NCBI RefSeq assembly: GCF_017874715.1
Contig: NZ_JAGGLR010000019.1
Location: 124,001-188,000 of the forward strand
Direction: 5' to 3'
Origin: Streptomyces iranensis
GTDB lineage: Bacteria; Actinomycetota; Actinomycetes; Streptomycetales; Streptomycetaceae
DNA length: 64,000 nt
Shown here: positions 55,650 to 64,000 of the stretch, one piece after another
Numbering within the stretch: the stretch's first letter is position 1
How the letters are laid out: every line of letters starts with the position of its first letter
Notes under the pieces: model-generated
Seen by the model: only the letters and a program-made list of their open reading frames with translations
Database searches by the model: none
Told to the model about the DNA's origin: nothing
Translations under genes and position numbers: made by a program

Positions 55650-56275
55650 CCGGCGGGCCTCTCCCCTCCCCGCCCCTTCCCGCTACCGGGGACTCCGCCC
55701 CTGGACCCCGGGGTCCGGTGGCAGGGCCCTCTCCGGTGGTGGAGCCTCCCCGGTGGTGGAGCCCCTCGGTGGTGGGGCCCTCCCGGTGGTGGAGCCTCCC
55801 CGGTGGTGGAGCCCCTCGGCGGTGGGGCCCTCCCGGTGGTGGAGCCCCTCGGCGGTGGAGCCCTCTCCGGCGGTGGAGCCCTCTCCGGTGGTGGAGCCTC
55901 CCCGGTGGCGGAGCCCCTCGGTGGTGGGGCCCTCCCGGTGGTGGAGCCTCCCCGGTGGTGGAGCCCTCCCGGTGGCAGGGCCCTCTCCGGTGGTGGGGCC
56001 CCGGTGGTGGGGGCCTCCCCGGTGGTGGAGCTCTCTCCGGTGGTGGGGCCCCCGGTGGTGGGGCCCCCGGTGGTGGGGCCCCCGGCGGTGGGGCACCCGG
56101 TGGTGGAGCCGCCCCTGGTGGTGGGGCGCTGGCGGTGGAGCCCCCCGCGGCGGAGCCGCGTGTCGAGGGGGTGTGTGGCAGGGCCCGGGGGCTGGGGCGG
56201 AGCTCCAGTTGTGGGAAGGGGCGGGGAGGGGAAACAGCCCGCCGCAGGCGCGCCAAGGCCCGTCGGACACCCCGC
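55650..56275. repeat. Palindromic intergenic repeat expanded by a ~25-unit minisatellite
   Basis: The left arm (55660-55720, CTCCCCTCCCCGCCCC and the GGGACTCCGCCCC core) and right arm (56200-56245, GGGGCGGGGAGGGG) are those of the repeats at 9783 and 31452. Between them ~25 units of 15-18 bp of the form CCGGTGGTGGAGCC replace the core. Open frames on both strands across it are only repeat translation (Gly-Gly-Ala, His-His-Arg). Confidence 0.8.
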
Positions 56276-56278
56276 CCC

Positions 56279-57301
56279 CTACGGCCGGAGCACGTCCTGG
56301 GGCAGGTTCACCGGGTGCAGAAGCCAGGTGAAGGCACCGAGCCCCGCGGGATCGATCAGCTCCGCGGCCTCGCCCGCCGCGCTGAGGGCGCGGACGTAGG
56401 CGCTGGGGTCGGTGGCGGCCAGGGCGAGCGGGGGACGGCGGGCGTCGAGGCCCAGGGCGCGCAGCGCCTCGCGTTGAGTCATCAGCCGGGCGCCGGGCGC
56501 GGTCGCGGCGGCGCACGCGTCCATCGCGACATGCGCCGTCAGATCGCAGGACCCGTCGGGGACGGGCCGGACCTCGCGCCCCTCGCGGAAGCCGGTGAGC
56601 GTGCCGAAGGGAGGCCGGGCGGCGCGTTCGTGGGCGTAGTCGACGGCGACCGCGAGGCCCGCCCGCAGGGAGCCGACGGCCCGCGCCCAGGCCGCCTCGC
56701 GCGGATGGCCGATCTCGGCGCGCAGCCCCGGTTCGGCGCCCGCCAGGGGCCACCAGCGGGCCAGCCACGCCGCGTCCTCGCCGTCCACCGGGTCGCCCAG
56801 CCGCTCGGCGCCGTCCAGGGACACGAGGTCCACCTCGACCCGGCGGGGCACGCCGTCCGCGTCGGTCTCGGCCACGTCAACGGGCACGTTGTCGAGCCAC
56901 TCATTGGCGAACAGCAGCCCCGCGCACCCCTCCGGCGAGGCGTCGCGCCAGGCGATCCGCCCGTCCAGGCCCGCCGGCCGCTCCGCCCGCTCCACCGCGT
57001 ACGGACGCAGCCGCCGGCCCAGCCCGTGCGGCAGGCCGGGGGCCAGGGCGAGCACCCGTGTGAGCAGCTCACCGCGGCCGGCGCCCAGGTCCACCAGCGC
57101 CACCTCGGCGGGGTGCCCCAGCGCCTCGTCCACCCGGCACAGCAGCTCCGCGACCCCCCGGGCGAAAAGCGGTGAGGCATGCACCGACGTGCGGAAATGC
57201 CCTGCCGGGCCCTCCGGGCGGCGGAAGAAGCCGCCCGCTCCGTACAGCGCGCGTTCGGCCGCCGTACGCCATCCGCTCCACTCATGCTTCGCACTCGCCA
57301 C
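56279..57301 (-). CDS. SAM-dependent methyltransferase, NDUFAF7/MidA family
   Basis: 340 aa. VDLGAGRGELL is the SAM-binding motif I, followed by FANEWLDNVPVDV and AVDYAHE. In mitochondria NDUFAF7 dimethylates an Arg of NDUFS2, the NuoD homologue, for complex I assembly. Here it precedes the nuoD paralogue on the same strand, so that protein is the predicted substrate. Confidence 0.82.
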   Translation of the reverse strand: MASAKHEWSGWRTAAERALYGAGGFFRRPEGPAGHFRTSVHASPLFARGVAELLCRVDEALGHPAEVALVDLGAGRGELLTRVLALAPGLPHGLGRRLRPYAVERAERPAGLDGRIAWRDASPEGCAGLLFANEWLDNVPVDVAETDADGVPRRVEVDLVSLDGAERLGDPVDGEDAAWLARWWPLAGAEPGLRAEIGHPREAAWARAVGSLRAGLAVAVDYAHERAARPPFGTLTGFREGREVRPVPDGSCDLTAHVAMDACAAATAPGARLMTQREALRALGLDARRPPLALAATDPSAYVRALSAAGEAAELIDPAGLGAFTWLLHPVNLPQDVLRP

Positions 57302-57410
57302 ACCGCCACGCTATGCGGAGTGGTCTCCACCTTGGGGAGTAGGGCCGGGGGTTTCGGATCGCCCCTCGGGCTGACCCGGGAGGGGTCCGGCGATACCTAC
57401 GCTGGGTGAC

Positions 57411-58607
57411 GTGCAGCGCCTCTACGAATTTCTCCGCAGGCATCCGACAGGGGTGGACGCCTTCTGGGCCGTCCTCCTTGTCGCTTCCGGGTTCCTGTGG
57501 CTCGTGGAAGTATCGATCGACCGGGGCTCCCGCGCCGCGGGCGTGCCGATCGCCCTGGCGCTGGGGGCGACGATCGCGCTGCGCCGCCGCGCCCCCGAGA
57601 AGATGCTGGGGCTGGCCATCCTGTGCGGTCTCGCCCAGATGGCCACGAACGTCCGGCCCAATGTGGCCGACTTCGCCATGCTCGTGATCGTCTACACGGT
57701 GGCGGTCGCCTCCTCGCGCCCGGCCTCCCGCTTCGCGCTGGGCGTGGCGATCAGCGCGGCCCCCCTCGCCACCCTCCGCTGGCCGCACTCCCAGCAGGGC
57801 TGGTGGGAGGACGTGGTCTCGGCGGTCTTCGTCTCCATCCCCTTCGTTCTGGCCTGGGTGCTCGGCGACTCGATCCGCACCCGCCGCGCCTACTACGCGC
57901 AGCTCGAGGAGCGGGCCGCCCGGCTGGAGAAGGAGCGCGAGGCGCAGTCGAAGGTCGCGGTGGCCGCCGAGCGCGCCCGGATCGCGCGGGAGCTGCACGA
58001 CGTCGTGGCGCACAACGTGTCGGTGATGGTGGTGCAGGCGGACGGCGCCGCGTATGTCCTGGACTCCTCGCCCGAGCAGACCCGGCAGGCGCTGGAGACG
58101 ATCTCCGGCACCGGCCGCCAGGCGCTCGCCGAGATGCGGCGGCTGCTGGGCGTGCTGCGCACCGGGGAGCCGGGCGAGGAGAACGACTACGTACCGCAGC
58201 CGGATGTCGAGCAGATCGACGAGCTCGTGGAGCAGGTGCGCGGCGCCGGGCTCCCGGTGGACTTCAAGGTCGTGGGCAGCCCTCGCCAGCTCCCCAGCGG
58301 GGTCGAGCTGACCGCGTACCGCATCGTGCAGGAGGCGCTCACCAACGCCCGCAAGCACGGCGGCCCGGACGTGGGCGCGAGTGTCCGCCTCACCTACTTC
58401 GACGACGGGCTCGGGCTGCTGGTCGAGGACGACGGGCGGGGCGCGCAGCGCGAGATGTACGAGGACGGCGGCGCGGACGGCAGCGGCCATGGTCTGATCG
58501 GGATGCGGGAGCGCGTCGGCATGGTGGGCGGCACGCTCGACGCGGGCCCGCGACCGGGCGGCGGCTTCCGGATCAGCGCGCTGCTGCCGCTGAAGCCGGT
58601 TCGTTGA
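57411..58607 (+). CDS. NarL/DesK-type sensor histidine kinase
   Basis: 398 aa, four to five N-terminal membrane helices (to about residue 152), a short coiled linker, then HisKA_3 with H196 in ARELHDVVAHN and a HATPase with GHGLIGMRERV. Sensor for an unknown, probably membrane, signal. The response regulator follows 57 bp downstream. Confidence 0.9.
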   Translation: MQRLYEFLRRHPTGVDAFWAVLLVASGFLWLVEVSIDRGSRAAGVPIALALGATIALRRRAPEKMLGLAILCGLAQMATNVRPNVADFAMLVIVYTVAVASSRPASRFALGVAISAAPLATLRWPHSQQGWWEDVVSAVFVSIPFVLAWVLGDSIRTRRAYYAQLEERAARLEKEREAQSKVAVAAERARIARELHDVVAHNVSVMVVQADGAAYVLDSSPEQTRQALETISGTGRQALAEMRRLLGVLRTGEPGEENDYVPQPDVEQIDELVEQVRGAGLPVDFKVVGSPRQLPSGVELTAYRIVQEALTNARKHGGPDVGASVRLTYFDDGLGLLVEDDGRGAQREMYEDGGADGSGHGLIGMRERVGMVGGTLDAGPRPGGGFRISALLPLKPVR

Positions 58608-58664
58608 ACCATCCGATACGTGCTGTAGACCGGCTGTCAGGCCAGAGGGAAGGGACCGTCCGGG

Positions 58665-59360
58665 ATGTCGATCCGCGTCATGCTCGTCGATGACCAAGTG
58701 CTGCTGCGCACCGGCTTCCGGATGGTGCTGGCGGCCCAGCCCGATATGGAGGTCGTCGCCGAGGCGGGCGACGGGGTGGAGGCGCTCCAGGTGCTGCGCT
58801 CCGCCGAGGTGGACGTCGTCCTCATGGACGTCCGGATGCCCAAGCTGGACGGGGTGGAGGCGACCCGGCGGATATGCGAGCGGGACGGGGCGCCGAAGGT
58901 CATCATCCTGACCACGTTCGACCTGGACGAGTACGCCTTCTCCGCGCTCAAGGCCGGGGCGGGCGGCTTCATGCTCAAGGATGTGCCGCCGGGCGAGCTG
59001 CTCGCGGCGATCCGCGCGGTGCACAGCGGCGACGCGGTGGTCGCGCCCAGTACGACGCGCCGGCTGCTGGACCGGTTCGCGCCGTTGCTGCCGGGCAGCG
59101 GAGCCGGTGGCTCCGGGGGCCGGTCCGGTCCGGAGCTGGACCGGCTCACCGACCGGGAGCGCGAGGTGGTGCTGCTGGTCGCGCAGGGGCTGTCGAACGG
59201 CGAGATCGCGGCGCGGCTGGTGCTGTCCGAGGCGACCGTGAAGACCCATGTCGGCCGCATCCTCACCAAGTTGGAGCTGCGGGACCGGGTGCAGGTGGTG
59301 GTGATGGCCTACGAGACCGGACTGGTCCGGGCCGGGGGGCCGACCGGACCGGCCCGCTGA
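58665..59360 (+). CDS. LuxR/NarL-type response regulator
   Basis: 231 aa. Receiver with D9/D10, D55, T83, K105 and a C-terminal LuxR helix-turn-helix (LTDREREVVLLVAQGLSNGEI). Partner of the kinase upstream. A Gly/Ser linker precedes the HTH. Confidence 0.9.
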   Translation: MSIRVMLVDDQVLLRTGFRMVLAAQPDMEVVAEAGDGVEALQVLRSAEVDVVLMDVRMPKLDGVEATRRICERDGAPKVIILTTFDLDEYAFSALKAGAGGFMLKDVPPGELLAAIRAVHSGDAVVAPSTTRRLLDRFAPLLPGSGAGGSGGRSGPELDRLTDREREVVLLVAQGLSNGEIAARLVLSEATVKTHVGRILTKLELRDRVQVVVMAYETGLVRAGGPTGPAR

Positions 59361-59440
59361 GGCGACGCCCTTACGGCTGAGGCGGCCTCCTTACGGTTGA
59401 GGCGGTGTCCTTACGGTTGGCACGGCCGTCTTACGGTCGG
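59361..59440. repeat. Four 20 bp tandem repeats with CTTACGG
   Basis: Units start at 59361, 59381, 59401 and 59421, each ending TTACGGYYG followed by A or G. They lie between the convergent response regulator and ArsR genes. Confidence 0.75.
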
Positions 59441-59446
59441 CACCGC

Positions 59447-59794
59447 CTACCGTCCGTCCTCGCCGTTCTGCGAGCGCTCGCGGAGGACCAGGTCGAGCAG
59501 TCCGGGGAAGCGCTGGTCGAACTCGGGACGGCGCAGCCGGTTGACCCGCTTGGGGCCCAGGTCGCGCTGCTCGATCAGGCCGGCCGCGCGCAGCACCGAG
59601 AAGTGGTGGCTGAGGGCGGCCTTGCCCACGGGGACGTCGAAGGTGCCGCAGGCGTGCTCCCAGTCGGCCGCCGTGGCGAGTTCGCGGACCAGCTGGAGCC
59701 GTACGGGGTCGGCGAGCGCTGCGAGCGCGGTCTGCACGGGGACGTCGTCGGGGTGGGTGTGGTGCGGCGCGGACCGGTGGCTTCGGTTGCCCAT
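59447..59794 (-). CDS. ArsR-family transcriptional regulator
   Basis: 115 aa winged helix: ALADPVRLQLVREL and the recognition helix KAALSHHFSVLRAAGLI. No metal-binding Cys pair (CGTFD has one Cys). The ATG at 59794 follows GGAGGAGCGGCG. Target unknown. Confidence 0.85.
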   Translation of the reverse strand: MGNRSHRSAPHHTHPDDVPVQTALAALADPVRLQLVRELATAADWEHACGTFDVPVGKAALSHHFSVLRAAGLIEQRDLGPKRVNRLRRPEFDQRFPGLLDLVLRERSQNGEDGR

Positions 59795-59866
59795 CGCCGC
59801 TCCTCCGCCGCTCGCCGTTCCGACCGCGTTCACTGTGCGGTGAACATTTTAAGCGCGGCCGGTGCC

Positions 59867-60949
59867 CTACCGCAGAACGCTCTCCAGGAAGTCGCTGCCC
59901 AGCCGGGCCACCGACGGCAGATCGAGCTGGTGCAGCACATAGCGGCCGCGGCGGCGGGTGGTGAGGAGACCGGCCTTCTTCAGCACGGCGATATGGCGGG
60001 AGACCTCCGGGGGCGTGATGCCGTACGACTCGGAGAGCTCACCGGTGGTGTGCGGGCCGCGGGCCAGGGTGCGGCACAGCCGCATCCGCATCGGGTGGGC
60101 CAGGGCCTCGAGGCGGCGCTGGACGAGCTCCAGGGCGGCGGGCGGGGGCAGCTCGGGGGTGGCGACCGGGTACTGGATCACCGGGCGCCAGCCGGGGGCG
60201 TGCACGACGACGAGGTGCGGCCAGCCGAAGGCGGTCGGGATGAAGGTGACGCCGTCGCCGTACGCCGTCGTACGGCCGCCCGCCAGCTTGTCGACCAGGA
60301 TGCTGTCCCCGTCCGCCGACAGCGACAGCGCGGCGGAGGCAGACGCCAGCGCCTCCGCGAGCCCCTTGCGCTGCAGCAGCTCGGCCTTGTGGCGGGCGTC
60401 CGCGGCCAGCTGGATCCGCGTCCGCCGCCAGGTGTCGGCGAAGAACGCCTGGTCGCAGTCCTCCAGCAGCCGCCGCAACCAGACCCGCAGCCCGTCCGGG
60501 TCCTCCAGCATGCGGTCGGTGAAGGCCGCCTGCCGCGGCCCCCGGGCGGCCGCCATCTCGCGGACCCGGGCCCGTTCGCCCGCGTCGACCAGCGGCGAGG
60601 GAGTGTGCCGGGTGTACGAGGTGGAGCAGGCGATCTCGAAGGCGGCCGCCACGAACGTCTCGTCGTCGATCCGGTCCAGCGCGTCCAGCTCCTCCGCCAG
60701 CGTCGCCCCGGGGACGGCCGGGAGCAGCAGGTCGGAGCGGGCGGTGCGCCACAGGAAGTCCGCCTCGCAGAGCCGGTCCGCGAGGTCCGGCTTGAGCGCC
60801 GAGGCGGTGGCGGTGGCCCAGCCGTGCAGCCCGGGGTGGTGGCCGGGCTCGGACAGCACATGGAGCGCGGCGCCCAGCTCGGCGAGCGGGGACGGGCTGA
60901 AGACGATGCGCTCGGGCGGCAGCCCGGCGATGTCGATGACATTGGCCAT
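59867..60949 (-). CDS. ArsR-type regulator with DUF5937-like N-terminal domain
   Basis: 360 aa. The C-terminal ArsR winged helix (EALAHPMRMRLCRTLARGPHTTGELSESYGITPPEVSRHI, in part) follows a ~240 residue helical sensor domain. A perfect palindrome lies just upstream (60987-61011), the likely operator for itself and for the small divergent gene at 61049. Confidence 0.8.
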   Translation of the reverse strand: MANVIDIAGLPPERIVFSPSPLAELGAALHVLSEPGHHPGLHGWATATASALKPDLADRLCEADFLWRTARSDLLLPAVPGATLAEELDALDRIDDETFVAAAFEIACSTSYTRHTPSPLVDAGERARVREMAAARGPRQAAFTDRMLEDPDGLRVWLRRLLEDCDQAFFADTWRRTRIQLAADARHKAELLQRKGLAEALASASAALSLSADGDSILVDKLAGGRTTAYGDGVTFIPTAFGWPHLVVVHAPGWRPVIQYPVATPELPPPAALELVQRRLEALAHPMRMRLCRTLARGPHTTGELSESYGITPPEVSRHIAVLKKAGLLTTRRRGRYVLHQLDLPSVARLGSDFLESVLR

Positions 60950-60986
60950 GGACCCATGGTGCGGGAGCCCGGCCCAGGCGCCGCCC

Positions 60987-61011
60987 CCGTTTGACGCCCA
61001 TCGTCAAACGG
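60987..61011. promoter_or_regulatory. Perfect palindromic operator between divergent genes
   Basis: CCGTTTGACG and CGTCAAACGG around a 5 bp spacer, 38 bp from both starts. TTGACG inside the left arm could serve as a -35 for the plus-strand gene. Probable site of the ArsR/DUF5937 protein. Confidence 0.75.
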
Positions 61012-61048
61012 CGTGACCGGCGTCCGGGGCCGGGCGGACCGTCGAGCC

Positions 61049-61429
61049 ATGTCCCTCACCGAGCAGTACGTACTCGACCTGTACCGGGCCGCCCAGCGCG
61101 GCGAGCCCGCCCCGCCCGCACCGGGCCCGCACGACTGGCGCACCCTCCGGGAGCTGCGGGAGTACCGCGACTTCCGGAGGGTGACGGCGGGCCGCCCGGC
61201 CCGCCGCCGCGGCCGCCATGGCGGCCTTACGGATGCCATGCGCTCCGTAAGGGCGCTCAGGGAGGTGTTCGCGCGGCGCCGGTCAGCGCCCCCCGTCCGT
61301 GACCTCCCGGACCTCCGTGAGCTCCCGGACCTCCATGACCTCCCGGACCTCCGTGAGCTCACGGACCCGGGCGAGGAAGGCGCCGACCGCGGCCGTGACG
61401 TCGTCGGCCGTCCACTCGAGTGCGGATGA
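61049..61429 (+). CDS. Small hypothetical protein overlapping the threonine-aldolase-like gene
   Basis: 126 aa: MSLTEQYVLDLYRAAQRGE is helical and resembles the family N-terminus of small uncharacterised actinobacterial proteins; the middle is Arg-rich. The last ~45 residues (RDLPDLRELPDLHDL) are a repeat that is antisense to the C-terminal repeat of the convergent gene. Only the first 75 residues may be functional. Confidence 0.55.
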   Translation: MSLTEQYVLDLYRAAQRGEPAPPAPGPHDWRTLRELREYRDFRRVTAGRPARRRGRHGGLTDAMRSVRALREVFARRRSAPPVRDLPDLRELPDLHDLPDLRELTDPGEEGADRGRDVVGRPLECG

Positions 61430-62590
61430 GGCGACCGTCAGCTCCGTCATGGCCAGGCCGGGCGGCCCCGGCTCCCGCCAGCGACGGAACAGCACCGTCC
61501 GGGTCTCCTCCGCCAGCCGCACCCCCGCCTCGTCCAGCACCGCCGCCGGATACGGCAGCCACACCTGGAACTGGTGGGTGTGCGGCACCTCCGGGTGCAC
61601 CCGGGACCAGCCCAACCCCGCGGCCGTGAACGCCGTCCGCAGCGCCTCGGCCACGACCCGCGCGTGCGCCACGTACGACGGCAGCCTCGGCAGCTCGCGG
61701 TCCAGGCCGTCCAGCGCGGCCAGCGCCACCGGCCACTGCTGGAAGAGCTGGCCGCCGTACCGGTGGCGCCACGCCCTGGCCTCGGTCACCAGGGTCTCGG
61801 GCCCGGCCAGCGCCGCTCCCGAGAGGCCGCCGAGCGACTTGTAGAAGGACACGTAGACGGAGTCCGCCAGGGCGGCGATCTCCGGCAGCTCCCGGCCGAA
61901 GTGCGCCGTGCACTCCCACAGTCGCGCCCCGTCGAAGTGCACCACCGCGTCCCGCTCCCGGGCCGCCTCCACGGCCGCGACCAGCTCGTCCCACTCGGGC
62001 AGCACGAATCCGGCGTCGCGCAGCGGGAGTTCGAGGGCCAGGGTGCCGAACGGCTCGTCCAGGCCCTGGATCTCCTCGGCCGTGGGCGGCCGCGGCTCGC
62101 TGGTCGGACGCACCGCGCGCAGCCCGCTCACCGTCAGATACGCGTCCCGCTCGTGCATGTCCAGATGGGACAGCGGATGCAGCGCCACCACCGGACTGCC
62201 GGTGCGCCCCGCCCAGCAGCGCAGCGCGACCTGCTGCGCCATGGTGCCGGTGGGGAAGAACGCCGCGGCCTCCATGCCGAGCAGCTCGGCGACCCGCCGC
62301 TCGAGCTCCTCGACGATGCCGTCGCCGTAGATGTCCACCCAGCCGTCCCCGCCGTACGACGCGGTGTCGGCCGTAAGGGCGGTCGTGAGGGCGGCCAGCC
62401 GCTCTGCGATCCGCACCTCGGCGGGCCCGCGCGTGAGCGTCCGCTCGGCACCGTGCCAGGCCGCGAGGCGGCGCGCCCGCGCGGTCCGTTCCGTCCCGCC
62501 GCCCGTGCCGTCCATCTCGTCTGCCCGGTCTGCCCGGTCTGCCTGGTCCGCTCGGTCTGCTTGGTCTGCCTCGTCCGTCCCGTCCGTCAT
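61283..62590 (-). CDS. Threonine aldolase-like PLP enzyme
   Basis: 435 aa beta-eliminating lyase fold. PLP Lys in SFYKSLGG and the Asp in HFDGARLWE are present; substrate Thr or a related beta-hydroxy amino acid. An Asp/Ala/Arg repeat (ADQADRADQ) precedes the enzyme and LTEVREVMEVREL repeats follow it. The ATG at 62590 is used; no strong ribosome site. Confidence 0.82.
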   Translation of the reverse strand: MTDGTDEADQADRADQADRADRADEMDGTGGGTERTARARRLAAWHGAERTLTRGPAEVRIAERLAALTTALTADTASYGGDGWVDIYGDGIVEELERRVAELLGMEAAAFFPTGTMAQQVALRCWAGRTGSPVVALHPLSHLDMHERDAYLTVSGLRAVRPTSEPRPPTAEEIQGLDEPFGTLALELPLRDAGFVLPEWDELVAAVEAARERDAVVHFDGARLWECTAHFGRELPEIAALADSVYVSFYKSLGGLSGAALAGPETLVTEARAWRHRYGGQLFQQWPVALAALDGLDRELPRLPSYVAHARVVAEALRTAFTAAGLGWSRVHPEVPHTHQFQVWLPYPAAVLDEAGVRLAEETRTVLFRRWREPGPPGLAMTELTVASSALEWTADDVTAAVGAFLARVRELTEVREVMEVRELTEVREVTDGGR

Positions 62591-62736
62591 GGGCTGATCA
62601 TGTCGCACGCCCGTCCATCGGACCACAGAGTTGTCCACAGGCCCGGACGTGCGGCCAAACCCCCCGGAAACACTCGCGTAGCATGGCGGGGAATCGTCCG
62701 GTACCCCTGAGGACTGGAACGGAAGGCCGTTGCCGC

Positions 62737-63672
62737 GTGAACGCTCAACCACTGCCTGAGCCGCAGGACCGACCTGCCCGGCTCACCGTCGGGGTCGTCG
62801 GCGCGGGCCGCGTCGGCCCGGCCCTCGCCGCCTCGCTGAGACTCGCCGGGCACCGCCCGGTCGCCGCCTCCGGTGTCTCCGACGCCTCCGTGCGCCGGGC
62901 CGCCGCCCTGCTTCCCGAAGTCCCCGTCGTGCCGCCCTCCGAGGTGCTGGCGCGGGCCGAGCTGGTGCTGCTCACCGTCCCCGACGACGCGCTGCCCGAG
63001 CTGGTCGGCGGCCTCGCCGAAACCGGCGCGGTGCGCCCCGGCCAGCTGCTGGTGCACACCTCCGGGCGCTACGGAGTCAGCGTGCTGGAGCCCGCGCTGC
63101 GGGCCGGTGCGCTGCCGCTCGCGCTGCACCCCGTCATGACCTTCACCGGCACCTCGGTGGACGTCCAGCGGCTGGCCGGGTGCTCCTTCGGCGTCACCGC
63201 GCCCGAGGAGCTGCGGCTGGCGGCCGAGGCGCTGGTCATCGAGATGGGCGGGGAGCCCGAGTGGATCGCGGAGGAGTCCCGTCCGCTCTATCACGCCGCC
63301 CTCGCCATCGGCGCCAACCACCTCACCACGCTGGTCGCCCAGTCCCTGGAGCTGCTGCGGGCGTCCGGGGTCGAGGCCCCCGACCGGATGCTCGGCCCAC
63401 TCCTCGGCGCCGCGCTGGACAACGCGCTGCGCAGCGGCGACGCCGCGCTCACCGGTCCGGTCGCGCGCGGCGACGCGGGCACGGTCGCCGCCCATGTCGC
63501 CGAGCTGCGGCGGCACGCCCCGCACGCCGTCGCCGGCTATCTGGCCATGGCCCGTACGACCGCGGACCGGGCGCTCGCGCACGGTCTGCTCAAGCCGGAG
63601 CTCGCCGAGGACCTGCTGGGCGTGCTCTCGGACGTGACCGACGCGCGGGGCCGGGGAGGTAGTGAGGCATGA
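62737..63672 (+). CDS. Rossmann-like/DUF2520 protein
   Basis: 311 aa. N-terminal dinucleotide motif VGVVGAGRVGPALA, then DUF2520 (LHPVMTFTGTSVD). The fold resembles ketopantoate and F420-dependent reductases. It overlaps panC (ATGA), so a reductase step of pantothenate synthesis is possible. GTG at 62737 has GGAAGG upstream. Confidence 0.85.
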   Translation: MNAQPLPEPQDRPARLTVGVVGAGRVGPALAASLRLAGHRPVAASGVSDASVRRAAALLPEVPVVPPSEVLARAELVLLTVPDDALPELVGGLAETGAVRPGQLLVHTSGRYGVSVLEPALRAGALPLALHPVMTFTGTSVDVQRLAGCSFGVTAPEELRLAAEALVIEMGGEPEWIAEESRPLYHAALAIGANHLTTLVAQSLELLRASGVEAPDRMLGPLLGAALDNALRSGDAALTGPVARGDAGTVAAHVAELRRHAPHAVAGYLAMARTTADRALAHGLLKPELAEDLLGVLSDVTDARGRGGSEA

Positions 63673-64000
63673 GCCCGAGGCTGTGGACCAAGGCCCTTCC
63701 AGGGGAGCCCGATGTGGAGCTGTTCCGCCATCGCCCGGATCTGGACGCGGCGCTCGCCCACTTCGCCGTGCCGGGGCGCACGGCCGTCGTGATGACCATG
63801 GGCGCGCTGCACGACGGGCACGCCTCGCTCATCCGCGCCGCCCGCGCCCGGGTGGGCGCCAAGGGCATGGTGACCGTCACCGTCTTCGTCAATCCGCTGC
63901 AGTTCGGCGCGGGCGAGGACCTCGACCGCTATCCGCGCACCCTCGACGCCGACCTCGAGGTGGCGGCCGAGGCGGGCGCCGACATCGTCTTCGCCCCCAC
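63669..64000 (+). CDS. panC: Pantoate-beta-alanine ligase (partial)
   Basis: Joins pantoate to beta-alanine with ATP. Only the first 110 residues are in the window; TMGALHDGHASLIRAA is the PanC motif and FVNPLQFGAGEDLDRYPR the next. The ATG overlaps the DUF2520 stop; the gene continues past base 64000. Confidence 0.92.
   Translation, partial: MSPRLWTKALPGEPDVELFRHRPDLDAALAHFAVPGRTAVVMTMGALHDGHASLIRAARARVGAKGMVTVTVFVNPLQFGAGEDLDRYPRTLDADLEVAAEAGADIVFAP

Noticed and set aside
55542..56768. Gly-Gly-Ala and His-His-Arg repeat proteins on both strands
   Set aside because: Translation of the minisatellite on both strands; no ribosome site and no conserved domain.

Overview
The window is chromosomal DNA of a Streptomyces or a close relative. 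GC is very high throughout, GTG and TTG starts are common, and start/stop overlaps (ATGA, GTGA) are frequent. The content is typical of the genus: a TipA-like regulator, a DUF397 / ATP-binding / XRE-DUF5753 set, two ECF sigma/anti-sigma pairs, and a ppa-dacB-tilS-hpt-ftsH-folE-fol block arranged as in actinomycetes. I saw no tRNA, rRNA, CRISPR array, transposase, prophage or PKS/NRPS gene.

1-11.9 kb, envelope and surface glycan. A partial receiver-PAS-PAS-histidine kinase leads in. A minus-strand operon follows: a GtrA flippase-like protein, a processive GT2 glycosyltransferase, a GT39-like membrane glycosyltransferase and an anchored protein with Ig-like repeats. Divergent from it are a membrane-anchored subtilisin-fold protein that has lost all three catalytic residues, then an anchored GH6 beta-glucanase. 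After a repeat and a terminator come an orphan receiver protein overlapping a secreted GH5 cellulase. I read this as one beta-glucan synthesis and remodelling island.

12-18.4 kb. An LspA-like signal peptidase, two tandem ECF sigma/anti-sigma operons, an MreB/Mbl-like actin homologue and a family A DNA polymerase-like protein.

18.5-24.2 kb. A small DUF397 protein, an M50/CBS intramembrane protease, an RsbW-like ATP-binding protein and an XRE-DUF5753 regulator. A conserved ~40 bp element lies upstream of both the DUF397 gene and the ATP-binding gene, in the same orientation relative to each. Aldehyde dehydrogenase and DinB genes follow.

24.2-34.3 kb. A PadR regulator with a DrrAB-like ABC exporter whose promoter is bracketed by two matching operators; a low-complexity protein; glutamate decarboxylase; a LeuE/LysE exporter divergent from tipA with a recognisable tipA-type promoter; a DedA protein; a ThrE-type exporter.

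34.4-49.1 kb, housekeeping. ppa, dacB, a zincin, tilS, hpt, ftsH and folE, convergent with folP, an NTF2-like gene, folB, folK and a DUF3180 gene. An MprF/LysX-type aminoacyl-phospholipid synthase and an anchored esterase follow.

49.2-64 kb. A glycine-betaine/choline ABC importer (ATPase, two permeases, lipoprotein); a coiled-coil membrane protein; an isolated nuoD paralogue next to a NDUFAF7/MidA-family methyltransferase, separated from it by a palindromic repeat blown up by a minisatellite; a NarL-type two-component system; two ArsR-type regulators; a threonine-aldolase-like enzyme; a DUF2520 Rossmann protein and the start of panC.
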